A stretch of DNA of 64,000 nucleotides, from contig NZ_PGGN01000004.1 in assembly GCF_003010935.1 (NCBI RefSeq), forward strand, positions 434,001 to 498,000, written 5' to 3'. The notes under the pieces were generated by a model. That model searched no databases, was not told the DNA's origin, and worked only from the letters and a program-made list of their open reading frames with translations. The position numbers and the translations under genes are program-made. The stretch's first letter is position 1; every line of letters starts with the position of its first letter. Of this stretch, positions 16,253-25,963 are shown piece after piece. Source of the stretch: Phyllobacterium endophyticum (GTDB lineage Bacteria; Pseudomonadota; Alphaproteobacteria; Rhizobiales; Rhizobiaceae).

Positions 16253-16627
16253 TCAAGCCTCGGGTTTGTGGCAAACCACTTCGATGTTGTGCCCATCTGG
16301 ACCAATGACGAAAGCCGCATAGTAGTTCGCGTGGTAGTGTGGGCGCAGACCTGGCGCGCCATTATCGTTACCTCCCGCCTCCAGAGCCGCGCGGTAGAAA
16401 GCTTCCACTTGCTGACGATCCTCAGCGGTGAACGCAAGGTGAAGGTGCGCCGGTTTCTCCTCGGTTTTGTACAGGCACAACGAGGCCTTGCCCTGTGGGC
16501 TAAGCTCGACACCGTATGTCGGCGTCCCCTCCGAGACAACGGCTACTCCGAGCGGTTCTAGTGCTTTGAGGAAAAACGCTTTGCTCGCCGAATAGTCGCT
16601 GACTCCGAATTTGACGTGGTCAAACAT
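16253..16627 (-). CDS. VOC family (glyoxalase/bleomycin-resistance-like) protein
   Basis: This 124-residue protein begins MFDHVKFGVSDYSASKAFF, the usual first beta-alpha-beta-beta unit of the vicinal oxygen chelate fold. The second unit has AHLHLAFTAEDRQQVEAFY, and the C-terminus has YYAAFVIGPDGHNIEVV, the typical last strand with its metal-ligand glutamate. AGGAG-like sequence (AAGGAGAACTG) precedes the ATG. VOC proteins of this size can be dioxygenases, glyoxalases or resistance proteins; no specific substrate is indicated. The gene stands alone. Confidence 0.85.
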   Translation of the reverse strand: MFDHVKFGVSDYSASKAFFLKALEPLGVAVVSEGTPTYGVELSPQGKASLCLYKTEEKPAHLHLAFTAEDRQQVEAFYRAALEAGGNDNGAPGLRPHYHANYYAAFVIGPDGHNIEVVCHKPEA

Positions 16628-16823
16628 CAGTTCTCCTTGATTGTATAACCTTGCTTGCGCGCGTTTCGAGGCTGAATTTTGTCTTGGATGTTAATGCCAT
16701 GTCTGCCAGCGCCGCTAGGTGGCTCCTAAAAACTGGTCCGGGCAAATGACGCGTTCTGTAAATTATCCGTGCGACCACCTCCGTCCGGCACCCTTCCGAT
16801 CCCTCAGAGCCAGCAATATCTAC

Positions 16824-17207
16824 TTATCTCTCGCGATAGAAGATCATTCCGCCATGATGGAGCTCGTCCTGGCCAACGAACGTGCCGTCGGCGGTGAAGC
16901 CAGTATCATCCCAGTAGTCGATGCGGTTTCCTCTGATTTCGTATCGTCCCTGATATGAGCTCTTGCGTGTTCCGCGCGCTTCATCGTATCGCCCGTTACT
17001 TAGTAGTTCCTGCCTGATAATGCCGTCGGCAGTGACCCACATGCCGACATAGGTGTGGTGTTTCATCTTCTTGTCCTGTGCTGTTGTTGCGAACTGGTCA
17101 GCGCTCGCCGCGCCCAACTGCGTGAGCGGGGCGACACCGAAGGCGGCGGTGAAAGTCACTCCGGCGAGCGCCGCAAGCCGGCGTGCCAAAATCAGATTGT
17201 CTGTCAT
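16824..17207 (-). CDS. Atu4866-domain exported protein
   Basis: This 127-residue protein has an N-terminal hydrophobic segment (about 8-36, ending GAASA) likely to be a signal peptide. The mature part, from YVGMWVTADG through RYDEARG, YQGRYEIRGNRIDYWDD and TGFTADGTF to the end, matches the Atu4866 family, small beta-barrel proteins first described from Agrobacterium with a known structure but no known activity. Its ATG overlaps the stop of the NTF2-like gene (4 bases), so it is the last gene of the operon that starts with the aldo/keto reductase. Confidence 0.8.
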   Translation of the reverse strand: MTDNLILARRLAALAGVTFTAAFGVAPLTQLGAASADQFATTAQDKKMKHHTYVGMWVTADGIIRQELLSNGRYDEARGTRKSSYQGRYEIRGNRIDYWDDTGFTADGTFVGQDELHHGGMIFYRER

Positions 17208-17746
17208 TGCGCGCCTTCTTCCCCGGGTGCCGGGATGCGCCGTAGCACGTCGTCATAAGGCGCGAGGTCAAGGAACGCGTTGACCTCGGTGGCCTTGCCT
17301 CCTGCCATGCGGAATATCCACACATAGCGGTTTCGATATGGGCGACCGTCTTGGGCGATGGCTTCGCCTTCCCAATTGATGATGACATGATCGCCATCTG
17401 CCCAAAGCCGTTTGGACAACGGACGCACCGGTATACGCAAGCGACTGACGAAGGGGCGTACTGCGCCTGACATGAATGCCTCACGACCCCGGTAAGTGGC
17501 CGCGTTCGGCCCTGATCCTTCAACCGTCCATTCGATGTCTGGCGCGAGCATCTCGTTGAAGAAGTCCGAGCTGCCATCCGCCCAGCGATCGAACGCTGCA
17601 GTGACTATTTGTTTGTTGCGCTTCGCCTGCACTTCTTGCGAGTTCGTAGTCGACTCAGCCTGCGATGTTGCCGGGTGGGATGTTAAGCAAAACAGAGTGC
17701 CAACGACGAGAATGGTCCTTCCCTTGGTGAGAATGGTAAATATCAT
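17204..17746 (-). CDS. Exported SnoaL/NTF2-like protein
   Basis: The start ATG 17746 has AGGAG 8 bases upstream; the longer frame would run into the reductase stop. The 180-residue product has a signal peptide (about 1-30, ending ATSQA) and an NTF2-like domain: QIVTAAFDRWADGSSDFFNEMLAPDIEWTVEG-type helices and strands, then VIINWEGEAIAQDGRPYRNRYVWIF split over the last strands. This cone-shaped fold hosts isomerases, cyclases and binding proteins. It lies in an operon with an aldo/keto reductase and an Atu4866 protein. The periplasmic location of both is notable beside a cytosolic reductase. Confidence 0.8.
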   Translation of the reverse strand: MIFTILTKGRTILVVGTLFCLTSHPATSQAESTTNSQEVQAKRNKQIVTAAFDRWADGSSDFFNEMLAPDIEWTVEGSGPNAATYRGREAFMSGAVRPFVSRLRIPVRPLSKRLWADGDHVIINWEGEAIAQDGRPYRNRYVWIFRMAGGKATEVNAFLDLAPYDDVLRRIPAPGEEGAQ

Positions 17747-17750
17747 GGCG

Positions 17751-18821
17751 TCATCTCCTGCTTTCGACCGTAGACGTGCCAAAGATCAACTGCTGACCCA
17801 TCGGCCTGCCGATGAAGTTCTCCGGGAAAATTGGCGGAACCGCGCTCGCCCGATTCAGTCGATCGAGGTGATCGTCGGTAAACGCAACGCTCAGCGCTCC
17901 GAAATTGTCCTCAGCCTGCTTCAGGGTGCGCGCTCCCATGACTGGTGAGACTACAGCTGGATTTTGCAATGTCCAGGCAAGCGCGACCTGCGAGCACGAG
18001 GCGCCGAGTTCTTTGGCGACGTCGCCTACGATGTCTGCGACCAGCAAGGAGTGTTCATTAAGATGGCCCGAAGAGGCGATTACCCCCTTGCGCGTCGCGG
18101 AGACGTTCGCATTATTGTCATCCGACAGGTCGGCGCGGCTGTACTTGCCGGTAAGGATACCGCCGCCGAGGGGTGACCACGGGAGAACCCCAAGTCCCAT
18201 CGCCTGCGCCATTGGCAGCAACTCGTGCTCGACGGTCCGCTCGACTAGGCTGTATCCGATCTGCAGGGCGACAAAGGGCGACCACCCGCGCAGGTCAGCT
18301 AGCGTCTGCATTTGCGCTACCCGCCATGCAGGCGTGTTGCAGATGCCGACATAGAGGATTTTACCGGATCGGACGAGATCATCAAGCGCCCGCAGGACCT
18401 CCTCAGGTGTCGTCGTGAAGTCCCAGACGTGGAGGTAGAAAAGATCGATGCGATCTGTGTCGAGCTGGCGAAGGCTAGTTTCAACGGAGCGCACGAGATT
18501 GAGACGGTGATTGCCGCCGGAATTCACATTGGCGGGATCGCGTGCCATGGTGAACTTGGTGGCAATGACGGTGCGCTCGCTCTTGTCCTTGACGAGGCTG
18601 CCGAGGATGCGCTCCGACGCGCCATTGGTGTAGTTGACGGACGTATCGACGAAGTTACCACCGCGATCGCTATAGGCGTCGAAGATGCGCTTGGCCTCGC
18701 ACGGATCGGCGCCCCAGCCCCAATCCTGACCAAAGGTCATGGTGCCGAGCGCCAGTGGCGAAACGCGTAGGCCGGACCGGCCAAGCAGCCGGTAGTGGTC
18801 TAGAGAAGATGGTGCAGTCAT
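17751..18821 (-). CDS. Aldo/keto reductase
   Basis: This 356-residue NADPH-dependent oxidoreductase has the AKR catalytic tetrad in view: D59 (NFVDTS), Y64 (VNYTNG), K89 (VIATKF) and H131 (FYLHVWD). The C-terminal NADPH-binding part includes SPVMGARTLKQAEDN. It resembles the YajO/Tas-type group acting on small aldehydes and ketones. It is first in an operon with the NTF2-like and Atu4866 genes (5-base gap, then overlap) and faces an AraC regulator across 150 bases, so that regulator probably controls it, likely in response to a reactive carbonyl or aromatic compound. Confidence 0.93.
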   Translation of the reverse strand: MTAPSSLDHYRLLGRSGLRVSPLALGTMTFGQDWGWGADPCEAKRIFDAYSDRGGNFVDTSVNYTNGASERILGSLVKDKSERTVIATKFTMARDPANVNSGGNHRLNLVRSVETSLRQLDTDRIDLFYLHVWDFTTTPEEVLRALDDLVRSGKILYVGICNTPAWRVAQMQTLADLRGWSPFVALQIGYSLVERTVEHELLPMAQAMGLGVLPWSPLGGGILTGKYSRADLSDDNNANVSATRKGVIASSGHLNEHSLLVADIVGDVAKELGASCSQVALAWTLQNPAVVSPVMGARTLKQAEDNFGALSVAFTDDHLDRLNRASAVPPIFPENFIGRPMGQQLIFGTSTVESRR

Positions 18822-18974
18822 ATTGAGACGCTCCTTGTAATGTCGTTCGATGCACCCCTATTTGCTGCTGATCAGTGCGAGAGAGGTAGTCAACGTTTCC
18901 AAAATTCTTGCACGATCATCCGATTGTCGCCGCTCAACTCTTTTTTGCGACTGGGGTCTGTGGGATAAAAGGAA

Positions 18975-19868
18975 ATGACCAGACTAAAGATGTTAATCGA
19001 TATAATCGCTCGGCATGCACCGCACGATGGAACGTTCGATGGCGCGATTCCGGGCGTGAAGCTTCTTCGATCGTCCACGCCGACGATGCCTATGCCTGTG
19101 ATTTATGAGCCGACAGTCTGCTTCGTCGCACAAGGGCGCAAGCAGGCGGCACTGGGAACGACAGCCTACATTTATGATCCGGCAAGATATCTTGTTGCTT
19201 CCGTCGGCCTGCCGGTCATGGGATCTGTGATCGAAGCCACCAAAGCGGAGCCGTATCTCAGCCTCCAACTCGACCTTGACTTGCCAGTGCTCGGGGAACT
19301 CGCTGCTCGGCATCCGCTCGCCCCAGACGAACCCGTCGCCCTTGCAATGGGCTTGACGCTCAATCAAACCAATCCAGCCATGCTGGACGCGGTCGTTCGG
19401 CTGGCGAGCCTGCTCGACGAGCCACGCGACATCGAGGCGCTGGCCCCGCTTACGATCAGCGAAATCCTGTATCGGCTTCTGACCGGGTCCGGAGGCATTG
19501 TCATCCGGCACATGACACAGGCCGACAGCCGACTTAGCCAAGTCGCGCGCGCCATCGTGTGGCTCCGAAAGCATTTTCAGGAAGCCTGCCGCATCGAGGA
19601 GGCTGCGGAGATTGCGGGGATGAGCCGCTCTTCTTTCCACCAGCACTTCAGGGCTGTCACCGCAATGAGCCCGATCGAGTTCCGAACCCAGTTGCGCATA
19701 CAGGAAGCGCGCCGGCTGATGGTGAGCAGCGCCATGGACGCAGCCAGTGCCGGCTTCCACGTCGGGTATGACAGTCCCTCGCAGTTCAGTCGCGACTATT
19801 CACGCATCTTTGGAATTCCTCCGGCGAAACACGCCAGGCGGTTGCGTATTGTGACCACTGATCGATGA
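18975..19868 (+). CDS. AraC-family regulator (AraC_N type)
   Basis: This 297-residue protein has an N-terminal cupin-type domain of the AraC_N family (PTVCFVAQGRKQAAL, YLVASVGLPVMG, about 35-185) and a C-terminal double helix-turn-helix (about 195-290; EEAAEIAGMSRSSFHQHF and GYDSPSQFSRDYSRIFG). Regulators of this type are commonly divergent from oxidoreductases and activate them when they bind a small molecule. Here it is divergent from the aldo/keto reductase operon, the obvious target. ATG 18975 has AAAGGAA close upstream. Confidence 0.9.
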   Translation: MTRLKMLIDIIARHAPHDGTFDGAIPGVKLLRSSTPTMPMPVIYEPTVCFVAQGRKQAALGTTAYIYDPARYLVASVGLPVMGSVIEATKAEPYLSLQLDLDLPVLGELAARHPLAPDEPVALAMGLTLNQTNPAMLDAVVRLASLLDEPRDIEALAPLTISEILYRLLTGSGGIVIRHMTQADSRLSQVARAIVWLRKHFQEACRIEEAAEIAGMSRSSFHQHFRAVTAMSPIEFRTQLRIQEARRLMVSSAMDAASAGFHVGYDSPSQFSRDYSRIFGIPPAKHARRLRIVTTDR

Positions 19869-19884
19869 TGTGGACAATGTCTCT

Positions 19885-19923
19885 ATTGAATGGACGAGGA
19901 TCGTAGTAATTCGACCATTCAAT
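19885..19923. repeat. Hairpin after the AraC regulator gene
   Basis: ATTGAATGG (19885-19893) pairs perfectly with CCATTCAAT (19915-19923), and three more pairs follow an A-A mismatch. It starts 17 bases after the regulator stop, between two converging genes. There is no T-run, so terminator function is uncertain. Confidence 0.4.
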
Positions 19924-20027
19924 GTGTGATATCTGACATCATTTCCACAAACCGCGGAGCGAATAATGAACGTGACCGTCACGATCTCATTGCAGCCGCG
20001 CAAAGATGGCAGAAGGCGTGCTCCAAT

Positions 20028-20240
20028 CTATGCTTTGCGTAGAATTTGGCCCTCTTTCATCTCGAAAATACCTTCCTGTCCGCCTTGACGGTCAAAATCC
20101 CGCGACAACTCCCCCCAGTAGCCAAGGAATTGGCCACACAAGGTACATTCAATCGGCGTGATGAGGCGCACCTCATCGGGAATCTTGAGATAGATAGTAC
20201 CGCAGGACTTACAGTCGAGCTTGTGATCCAGGCGCTCCAT
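20028..20240 (-). CDS. Small zinc-ribbon protein
   Basis: This 70-residue protein has two CxxC pairs, DCKSCGTIY (C10/C13) and ECTLCGQFLG (C32/C35), spaced as in a zinc ribbon. ATG 20240 follows GGGGAC. It is soluble, and a charged C-terminal tail (EGIFEMKEGQILRKA) follows the ribbon. No family can be named; similar proteins are annotated as hypothetical in rhizobia. About 270 bases with no recognisable feature separate it from the next gene. Confidence 0.6.
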   Translation of the reverse strand: MERLDHKLDCKSCGTIYLKIPDEVRLITPIECTLCGQFLGYWGELSRDFDRQGGQEGIFEMKEGQILRKA

Positions 20241-20508
20241 CGACGTCCCCGTGTCATCGGCAAAATATAACTAACCATTATCACACATTGTTCGTGCACA
20301 CCTCCGCGGCGAATTGCCCGAATCGTATGGACTGTTCACACCTTGCGCGGGGACTGAATGGCGACAGTATGACTTACGAGTGGATACGACGAAAGGCCAA
20401 ACGACAGCGTTGCCCATTGACCATAAGCTATCAAGTTGCACTTCATCCTTGAACCCATCCCGCTTGACGCAGATTGAGGCATAACGTCGGTTATGGAACT
20501 TCCCTAAC

Positions 20509-21543
20509 TTACCAGCTCAGGACAACTTTGCCGGAGCTTCCGGAGCGCATCGCGTCAAAGCCGGTCTGAAAATCGTCGATTGGCAGCCTGTGTGTGATAA
20601 TGGGTGACAGATCAAGGCCGCCTTGGACAAACGCGATCATCTTGTACCAGGTCTCGAACATTTCGCGGCCATAGATGCCTTTGAGATTTAGCATCTTGAA
20701 GATTACCTTGTTCCAGTCAATCTCGAAACCGGTCGGTGCGATGCCGAGAATGGCGATCTTGCCGCCATTGTTCATCTTGTCGATCATGTCCCGAAATGCT
20801 GGTGCTGCCCCTGACATTTCAAGACCGACATCGAAACCTTCAGTCATGCCGATGTCCTTCATGACATCGGCGAGATTTTGCACCGATGCATCGACCACAT
20901 GATCTATCCCGAGTTTGCGCGCGAGGGCGAGGCGCGCCGGGTTGATATCGGTGATGACAACCTTGCGGGCTCCTGATCGCTTTGCGACCAGTGCCCCCAT
21001 GATACCGATTGGGCCCGCACCGGTAACGAGCACATCTTCTCCAACAAGATCGAAGCTCAGAGCTGTATGCACGGCATTGCCGAAAGGATCGAATATTGCG
21101 GCGATTTCATCCGAAATATCATCTGGAATCGGCACTACATTGTCTTCCGGAATGCAGACATACTCGCCAAAGGAACCAGGACGATGTACGCCGACACCAA
21201 GCGTGTTGCGGCAAAGATGTCCCCTGCCTGCGCGGCAATTGCGGCAAATGCCGCAAACGATATGACCTTCTCCCGATACACGCTGTCCCACGTTGTATTT
21301 GGTCACCGACGAGCCGATCTCGGCGATTTCGCCGCTGAACTCGTGACCCACGACCATCGGCACCGGGATCGTAGCTTCAGCCCATTTGTCCCAGTTGTAG
21401 ATATGGACGTCAGTGCCGCAAATGGCAGACTTTTTAACTCGTATCAGCACGTCGTTAGGACCAGGCTCCGGGACCGGAACGCGTTGCATCCAGATTCCAG
21501 GTTCGGCCTTCGCCTTGACCAGTGCCTTCATCATGTTCGACAT
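20509..21543 (-). CDS. tdh: L-threonine 3-dehydrogenase
   Basis: This 344-residue medium-chain dehydrogenase oxidises L-threonine to 2-amino-3-ketobutyrate with NAD. Catalytic zinc ligands are seen in [14 protein letters not shown] (C42) and GHEFSGE (H67/E68); structural zinc cysteines are in [15 protein letters not shown] (C97, C100, C103, C111). The NAD fold begins [22 protein letters not shown] is characteristic of Tdh. The kbl gene ends 9 bases upstream, and the two enzymes act in sequence to give glycine and acetyl-CoA, so this is a threonine-degradation operon. Confidence 0.97.
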   Translation of the reverse strand: MSNMMKALVKAKAEPGIWMQRVPVPEPGPNDVLIRVKKSAICGTDVHIYNWDKWAEATIPVPMVVGHEFSGEIAEIGSSVTKYNVGQRVSGEGHIVCGICRNCRAGRGHLCRNTLGVGVHRPGSFGEYVCIPEDNVVPIPDDISDEIAAIFDPFGNAVHTALSFDLVGEDVLVTGAGPIGIMGALVAKRSGARKVVITDINPARLALARKLGIDHVVDASVQNLADVMKDIGMTEGFDVGLEMSGAAPAFRDMIDKMNNGGKIAILGIAPTGFEIDWNKVIFKMLNLKGIYGREMFETWYKMIAFVQGGLDLSPIITHRLPIDDFQTGFDAMRSGSSGKVVLSW

Positions 21544-21552
21544 GGTTCTATC

Positions 21553-22743
21553 CTATTTTATGACGCCGAGATCACGCCCGACTTCAGCAAAAACCTCGAT
21601 CACGCGAGCGACGTCTTCGGTGGTATGGGCGGCAGACATTTGCGTGCGAATGCGAGCTTGGCCTTTCGGCACCACCGGAAAGGCAAAACCGATGACATAG
21701 ACGCCCTTCTCCAGCATGCGTGAAGCCATCTCCTGCGCCAGCGTGGCTTCGCCAAGCATCACCGGAATAATGGGGTGATCAGCACCGGCCAAATTGAAGC
21801 CAAGCCTTGTCATATCACGACGAAAATGGGCGGCATTGGCGCTGAGACGAGCGCGCAGGTCCGCGCCCTGCTCAATCAGATCAAACACTTTCAGCGATGC
21901 TGCTGCAATTACGGGAGCGAGGGTGTTCGAAAAAAGATAGGGCCGCGAGCGCTGACGCAGCCAGTCGACCACCTCGCGCTTGCCGGACGTGTAGCCGCCC
22001 GACGCGCCGCCAAGCGCCTTACCCAACGTGCCGGTAATAATATCGACGCGACCTTCGACGCCGCAATGCTCGGCAGAGCCGCGACCGTTTTCGCCGACGA
22101 AACCGACCGCATGGCTATCGTCCACCATGACCAAGGCGCCATATTTTTCGGCAAGATCACAGACTCCCTGCAAATTCGCAATGATACCGTCCATCGAAAA
22201 TACGCCGTCGGTAGCGATCATCTTGAAGCGGCTACTCTCGGCTTTCTTCAGTTCTTCCTCCAGCGCTGCCATGTCATTATTGGCGTACCGGAAGCGTTTC
22301 GCCTTGGACAGACGCACGCCGTCGATGATCGAGGCGTGATTGAGTGCATCGGAAATGATTGCATCTTCTTCGGCAAGCAACGTTTCGAACAGACCGCCAT
22401 TGGCATCGAAGCAGCTGGAATAAAGAATGGTGTCGTCGAGGCCGAGGAAGCTGGAGATGCGGGCTTCGAGCTGCTTATGTTCTTCCTGGGTGCCGCAGAT
22501 GAACCGCACCGAGGCCATCCCATAGCCATAACGGTCGAGTGCTGCCTTGCCCGCTGCTGCAAGTTCTTCGTTGTCGGCAAGCCCAAGATAATTGTTGGCG
22601 CAGAAGTTGAGTACCTTTGCGCCTGAATCTACAACGATCTGTCCCGCTTGTTTCGAAGTTATGACGCGCTCGGTCTTGTAAAGCCCGGACTGTTTCAGTC
22701 CCGCGAGTTCGGAAGAAAGGTGGTCGATGAAAGCCTTGGTCAT
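21553..22743 (-). CDS. kbl: 2-amino-3-ketobutyrate CoA ligase (glycine C-acetyltransferase)
   Basis: This 396-residue PLP enzyme of the alpha-oxoamine synthase family splits 2-amino-3-ketobutyrate with CoA into glycine and acetyl-CoA. The family signatures [39 protein letters not shown] and the PLP lysine region [18 protein letters not shown] are present and the length is normal. It is the first gene of the kbl-tdh operon; the 79-base gap to the ABC ATPase gene upstream leaves room for a promoter. No dedicated regulator is adjacent. Confidence 0.97.
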   Translation of the reverse strand: MTKAFIDHLSSELAGLKQSGLYKTERVITSKQAGQIVVDSGAKVLNFCANNYLGLADNEELAAAGKAALDRYGYGMASVRFICGTQEEHKQLEARISSFLGLDDTILYSSCFDANGGLFETLLAEEDAIISDALNHASIIDGVRLSKAKRFRYANNDMAALEEELKKAESSRFKMIATDGVFSMDGIIANLQGVCDLAEKYGALVMVDDSHAVGFVGENGRGSAEHCGVEGRVDIITGTLGKALGGASGGYTSGKREVVDWLRQRSRPYLFSNTLAPVIAAASLKVFDLIEQGADLRARLSANAAHFRRDMTRLGFNLAGADHPIIPVMLGEATLAQEMASRMLEKGVYVIGFAFPVVPKGQARIRTQMSAAHTTEDVARVIEVFAEVGRDLGVIK

Positions 22744-22822
22744 GACGAATCCTGCTCTATGCTGCGGGCAACTCTGGCAGTGTCATCTCACGATCGGATG
22801 AATGTCTCAAGCCCGGATCAAA

Positions 22823-24637
22823 TCAGATCTGAACCAGATGCCCTGACGCGACTTCGGCGTAGTGGCGGAGCGGAACCACGTAGTCCGGAGCCCGGACGGG
22901 GCTTTTAATCTCGTCACTGGAGGCAGGCCGCTTGACACCCCTTCGCGAAGGATCTGGAACGGGTACGGCTGCAATCAGCCTTTTGGTATAGGGATGTTGC
23001 GGATTTTCAAAGATCGCGGCGCGGGGCCCGATCTCGACGATTTCGCCCAGATACATGACGGCGATACGGTGACTGACGCGTTCGACCACGGCGATATCAT
23101 GCGAGATGAACAGATAAGCGAGGTTGAGGCTTGCCTGGAGGTCGAGCAGAAGGTTGATGACTTGCGCCTTGATCGAAACGTCGAGCGCCGAAACAGACTC
23201 ATCCGCAACGATGATCTTTGGGTCAAGCGCCAATGCGCGGGCGATACAGACGCGCTGGCGCTGACCGCCGGAAAATTCATGCGGATAGCGGCTCGCCATG
23301 TCTGCGGCAAGACCCACTCGCTCGAGCAGATCGGCAACGCGCTCACGTGCTTCGGCACGGGTTCCAAGTTTGTGTTCCAGATACGGCTCTGCAATGGCCG
23401 CGCCGACGGTCATGCGCGGATTTAAACTGGCGAACGGGTCCTGGAATATCATCTGCATGGTCCGGCGCATGTCACGCAACTGCTTCGCGTCCATGGTCAG
23501 GATGTCCTGACCATTGAGGAGCACTTCGCCGGCCTGGGCCTGAACAAGGCGCATGATCGAGCGCCCTGTCGTCGACTTGCCACAGCCGGACTCGCCGACA
23601 AGTGACAAGGTTTCACCGGGCTGCAGTGTGAAGGACAGGTTTTCGACAGCGTGCACTCTGCCCTCGAGCTGGCCGAACATACCGGAATGGATGTTGAAAC
23701 GCGTCGTAAGATTGCGTACTTCGAGCAGCGGCTGGACCCCCGCTTGCACCGTATCGGCCGCTTCGACCGGCGTGTCGGATGTGCCGGTAGCGCGATCGAC
23801 CACCGGAAATCGCAAAGGCCGCTCGTGCCCTTTCATCGAGCCCAGAACCGGAACTGCCGACAACAGCGAACGCGTGTACGGATGCTGCGGCCGCGCGAAG
23901 ATGTCTTCGGTCTTGCCGGTTTCGACCGCCTCGCCATTATACATGACCACGGTCCGGTCGGCGATCTCCGCCACTACGCCCATATCGTGGGTGATAAAGA
24001 GAACAGAGGTACCCTCCTCGTCCTGCAACAATTTTATAAGATCGAGGATCTGGCCCTGAATGGTCACGTCCAGAGCTGTGGTCGGTTCATCGGCGATAAG
24101 CAGTTTTGGTTTGCTTGCCAGCGCCATCGCAATCATCACGCGCTGGCGCATTCCGCCCGAGAAGCGATGTGGATACTCATTGGATCGCGATTTCGCGGCA
24201 GGTATCCGCACCTTTTCGAGGAGCCGGATTGTCTCCGCCTTCGCTTCGGCGCGCGACATGGCGTGATGGCAAAGCAGTGCTTCGCTGATCTGTTGGCCAA
24301 CTGTGAACAGCGGGTTGAGACTTGTCATGGGTTCCTGGAAGATCATGGCGACGTCATTGCCGCGTACGCCGCGCATCTGGTTCTCCGGCAAGGCGAGTAT
24401 GTCCTTTCCGCCCAGCATGATCTTCCCCTCGATGCGGCTCTTGTCTCCCTGGAGAAGTCGCATGATAGAAAGCGACGTGACGCTCTTGCCCGATCCGGAC
24501 TCACCCACAATTGCCACGGTTTCTCCGGGCCTGACATCAAAAGAGACATCACGCACCACAGGGCGCCACTTGCCGTCGGTCAGAAACGATGTGGTTAGGT
24601 TTGAAACCGAAAGAACCGGGGCGACGTAGTTTTCCAT
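22823..24637 (-). CDS. Fused double-ATPase of a peptide-type ABC importer
   Basis: This 604-residue protein carries two complete ABC ATPase domains, equivalent to DppD and DppF in one chain. Walker A motifs are GESGSGKS (45-52) and GESGCGKS (348-355); signatures are FSGGMRQRV (159-167) and FSGGQRQRV; both domains have Walker B IADEP/VADES and the C-terminal oligopeptide-transporter tail (QHPYTRSLLSAVP, QHPYTKRLIAAVP). It would power the permeases encoded at 28530-30340, which lack another ATPase. It follows the SelA-like gene by 15 bases, so transporter and enzyme genes are mixed in one regulon. Confidence 0.94.
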   Translation of the reverse strand: MENYVAPVLSVSNLTTSFLTDGKWRPVVRDVSFDVRPGETVAIVGESGSGKSVTSLSIMRLLQGDKSRIEGKIMLGGKDILALPENQMRGVRGNDVAMIFQEPMTSLNPLFTVGQQISEALLCHHAMSRAEAKAETIRLLEKVRIPAAKSRSNEYPHRFSGGMRQRVMIAMALASKPKLLIADEPTTALDVTIQGQILDLIKLLQDEEGTSVLFITHDMGVVAEIADRTVVMYNGEAVETGKTEDIFARPQHPYTRSLLSAVPVLGSMKGHERPLRFPVVDRATGTSDTPVEAADTVQAGVQPLLEVRNLTTRFNIHSGMFGQLEGRVHAVENLSFTLQPGETLSLVGESGCGKSTTGRSIMRLVQAQAGEVLLNGQDILTMDAKQLRDMRRTMQMIFQDPFASLNPRMTVGAAIAEPYLEHKLGTRAEARERVADLLERVGLAADMASRYPHEFSGGQRQRVCIARALALDPKIIVADESVSALDVSIKAQVINLLLDLQASLNLAYLFISHDIAVVERVSHRIAVMYLGEIVEIGPRAAIFENPQHPYTKRLIAAVPVPDPSRRGVKRPASSDEIKSPVRAPDYVVPLRHYAEVASGHLVQI

Positions 24638-24652
24638 GTTCCTATCCTTCGA

Positions 24653-25864
24653 TCAATCGGGCCAGCGCATCATGCCGGCAATACGGCGGGCGTAGCGTTC
24701 TTCCAATGGCGTCGCGATGATATCATTCGAGGCTCGGGCCTTGCCAAGCTCCTCTTCAAGACGCCTTGCCACGATCTTCTCCTCACCCGGATGCAGGTTG
24801 CACGGATCCATGTAAAAAAAGCCATGCTCGGCTTCGTGATCCCGCACAATGATGGGCTGTGCACCCTTCGCTAGTGCATCGGCGAAATCCCAAGCTGTAA
24901 TATGGGCTTCTTCTGGAATGACTGTCACTTTTAGACGGTCAAGCGGATTGTGGGTCGGGTCCGGTTCAATCTCGGCGGCGATACCGCGCTTGCCGGATAG
25001 CGTCTGCTTCCATAAATTCAGATATCCGGTTTCTTTTGCGCGGATACCGGCATGATCGCGCTTTTCCCAAGCTTCAAGTGCCGCGATGGTACCAAGGATG
25101 CTTTCCTTGCCCAGTTTCATACCCCGACCAATGCCCATATTCTGAAGGAAGGCATTTCGAACCAGGTCCTTGCGTCCGGCAACAATGCCGCCAGTCGGGC
25201 CGCCAAGAAATTTATGCGAAGAATAAAGCGCAATGTCGGCGCCCTGGGCGAGAAATATCTTCAGGTCGTACTCCGACGCAGCATCAACGATGACCGGAAC
25301 GCCGTGCGCATGACAGATTTCGGCGAACGTCCTCAGGGCGATCAAACCATACTGGACTGTGTGGTGCGAAACCACGAAGACGGCTGCGGCTGTTCGTTCA
25401 TTGATGGCACCCTCTAGGTGGTAGGGATGGCACGAGGTGGCTTGGCCGATGAGAACTGGCTTGGCTCCTGGAAGCCGGATGCCCTGGTCAACCGGCGCCC
25501 CGTAGCTGACAACATGGCCCATCTGTATGATGACCTCACTCTTCAGCCCAGTTGTGTCCGGCAGCCGTTCGATAGCTGCGAGGTCGCTTCCCGTCATTGT
25601 TGCAGCCACGGCGAGACTGATCCCCGCCGAACAGGACGCTGTCACAAAGCCTGCCTCGCCCCCGGTCAGGCGTGCTATCACGGGGCTCGCCTTTTTATGG
25701 AGATCGTTGATTTCCACAAATTGCGGGAGTATGGCATTCATCGCCGTAATGGCCTCCGGCACAACGATGGACGCCCCGAGTGATGTCATCGTTCCCGAGA
25801 CATTGATAACCGGCCTTAGTCCAAGCGACTGGCGGATGTCGGGCGACGTATGAGAGTCGGTCAT
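24653..25864 (-). CDS. SelA-like PLP-dependent lyase/transferase
   Basis: This 403-residue fold-type I PLP enzyme resembles the selenocysteine-synthase-like family that includes D-glucosaminate-6-phosphate ammonia-lyase. Visible features are [16 protein letters not shown] near the N-terminus, a glycine/Ser-rich cofactor loop TASCSAGIS (76-83), D194 in VIVDAA contacting the PLP ring, and K218 in [12 protein letters not shown] as the Schiff-base lysine. It is too short for a true SelA and no selenium genes are near. Relatives are often linked to COG3964 amidohydrolases, as here. A dehydrating or deaminating lyase is the best guess; the substrate is unknown. Confidence 0.78.
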   Translation of the reverse strand: MTDSHTSPDIRQSLGLRPVINVSGTMTSLGASIVVPEAITAMNAILPQFVEINDLHKKASPVIARLTGGEAGFVTASCSAGISLAVAATMTGSDLAAIERLPDTTGLKSEVIIQMGHVVSYGAPVDQGIRLPGAKPVLIGQATSCHPYHLEGAINERTAAAVFVVSHHTVQYGLIALRTFAEICHAHGVPVIVDAASEYDLKIFLAQGADIALYSSHKFLGGPTGGIVAGRKDLVRNAFLQNMGIGRGMKLGKESILGTIAALEAWEKRDHAGIRAKETGYLNLWKQTLSGKRGIAAEIEPDPTHNPLDRLKVTVIPEEAHITAWDFADALAKGAQPIIVRDHEAEHGFFYMDPCNLHPGEEKIVARRLEEELGKARASNDIIATPLEERYARRIAGMMRWPD

Positions 25865-25882
25865 GATATTCTCCTCAAAAGG

Positions 25883-25917
25883 TATTCCGCTTGCTTGGCA
25901 TATATGCCGCTATAATG
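25883..25917. promoter_or_regulatory. Candidate IclR operator between the SelA-like and iclR genes
   Basis: The 99-base divergent spacer contains the perfect palindrome GGCATATATGCC (25898-25909) and CCGCTATAATG (25907-25917). The second is almost identical to CCACTATAATG in front of the substrate-binding protein gene at 31975-31985. TATTCC also precedes the motif in both places. The sharing suggests one regulator, most likely the IclR protein, controls both promoters. Confidence 0.45.
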
Positions 25918-25963
25918 TAATAATGCGCCAGAGAACTTCATCGATTGTACCAGGAGCCTGAAA

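Noticed and set aside
24653-25864. True selenocysteine synthase (SelA)
   Set aside because: The protein is about 60 residues short of SelA and there is no selB, selD or tRNA-Sec nearby; the context is catabolic.
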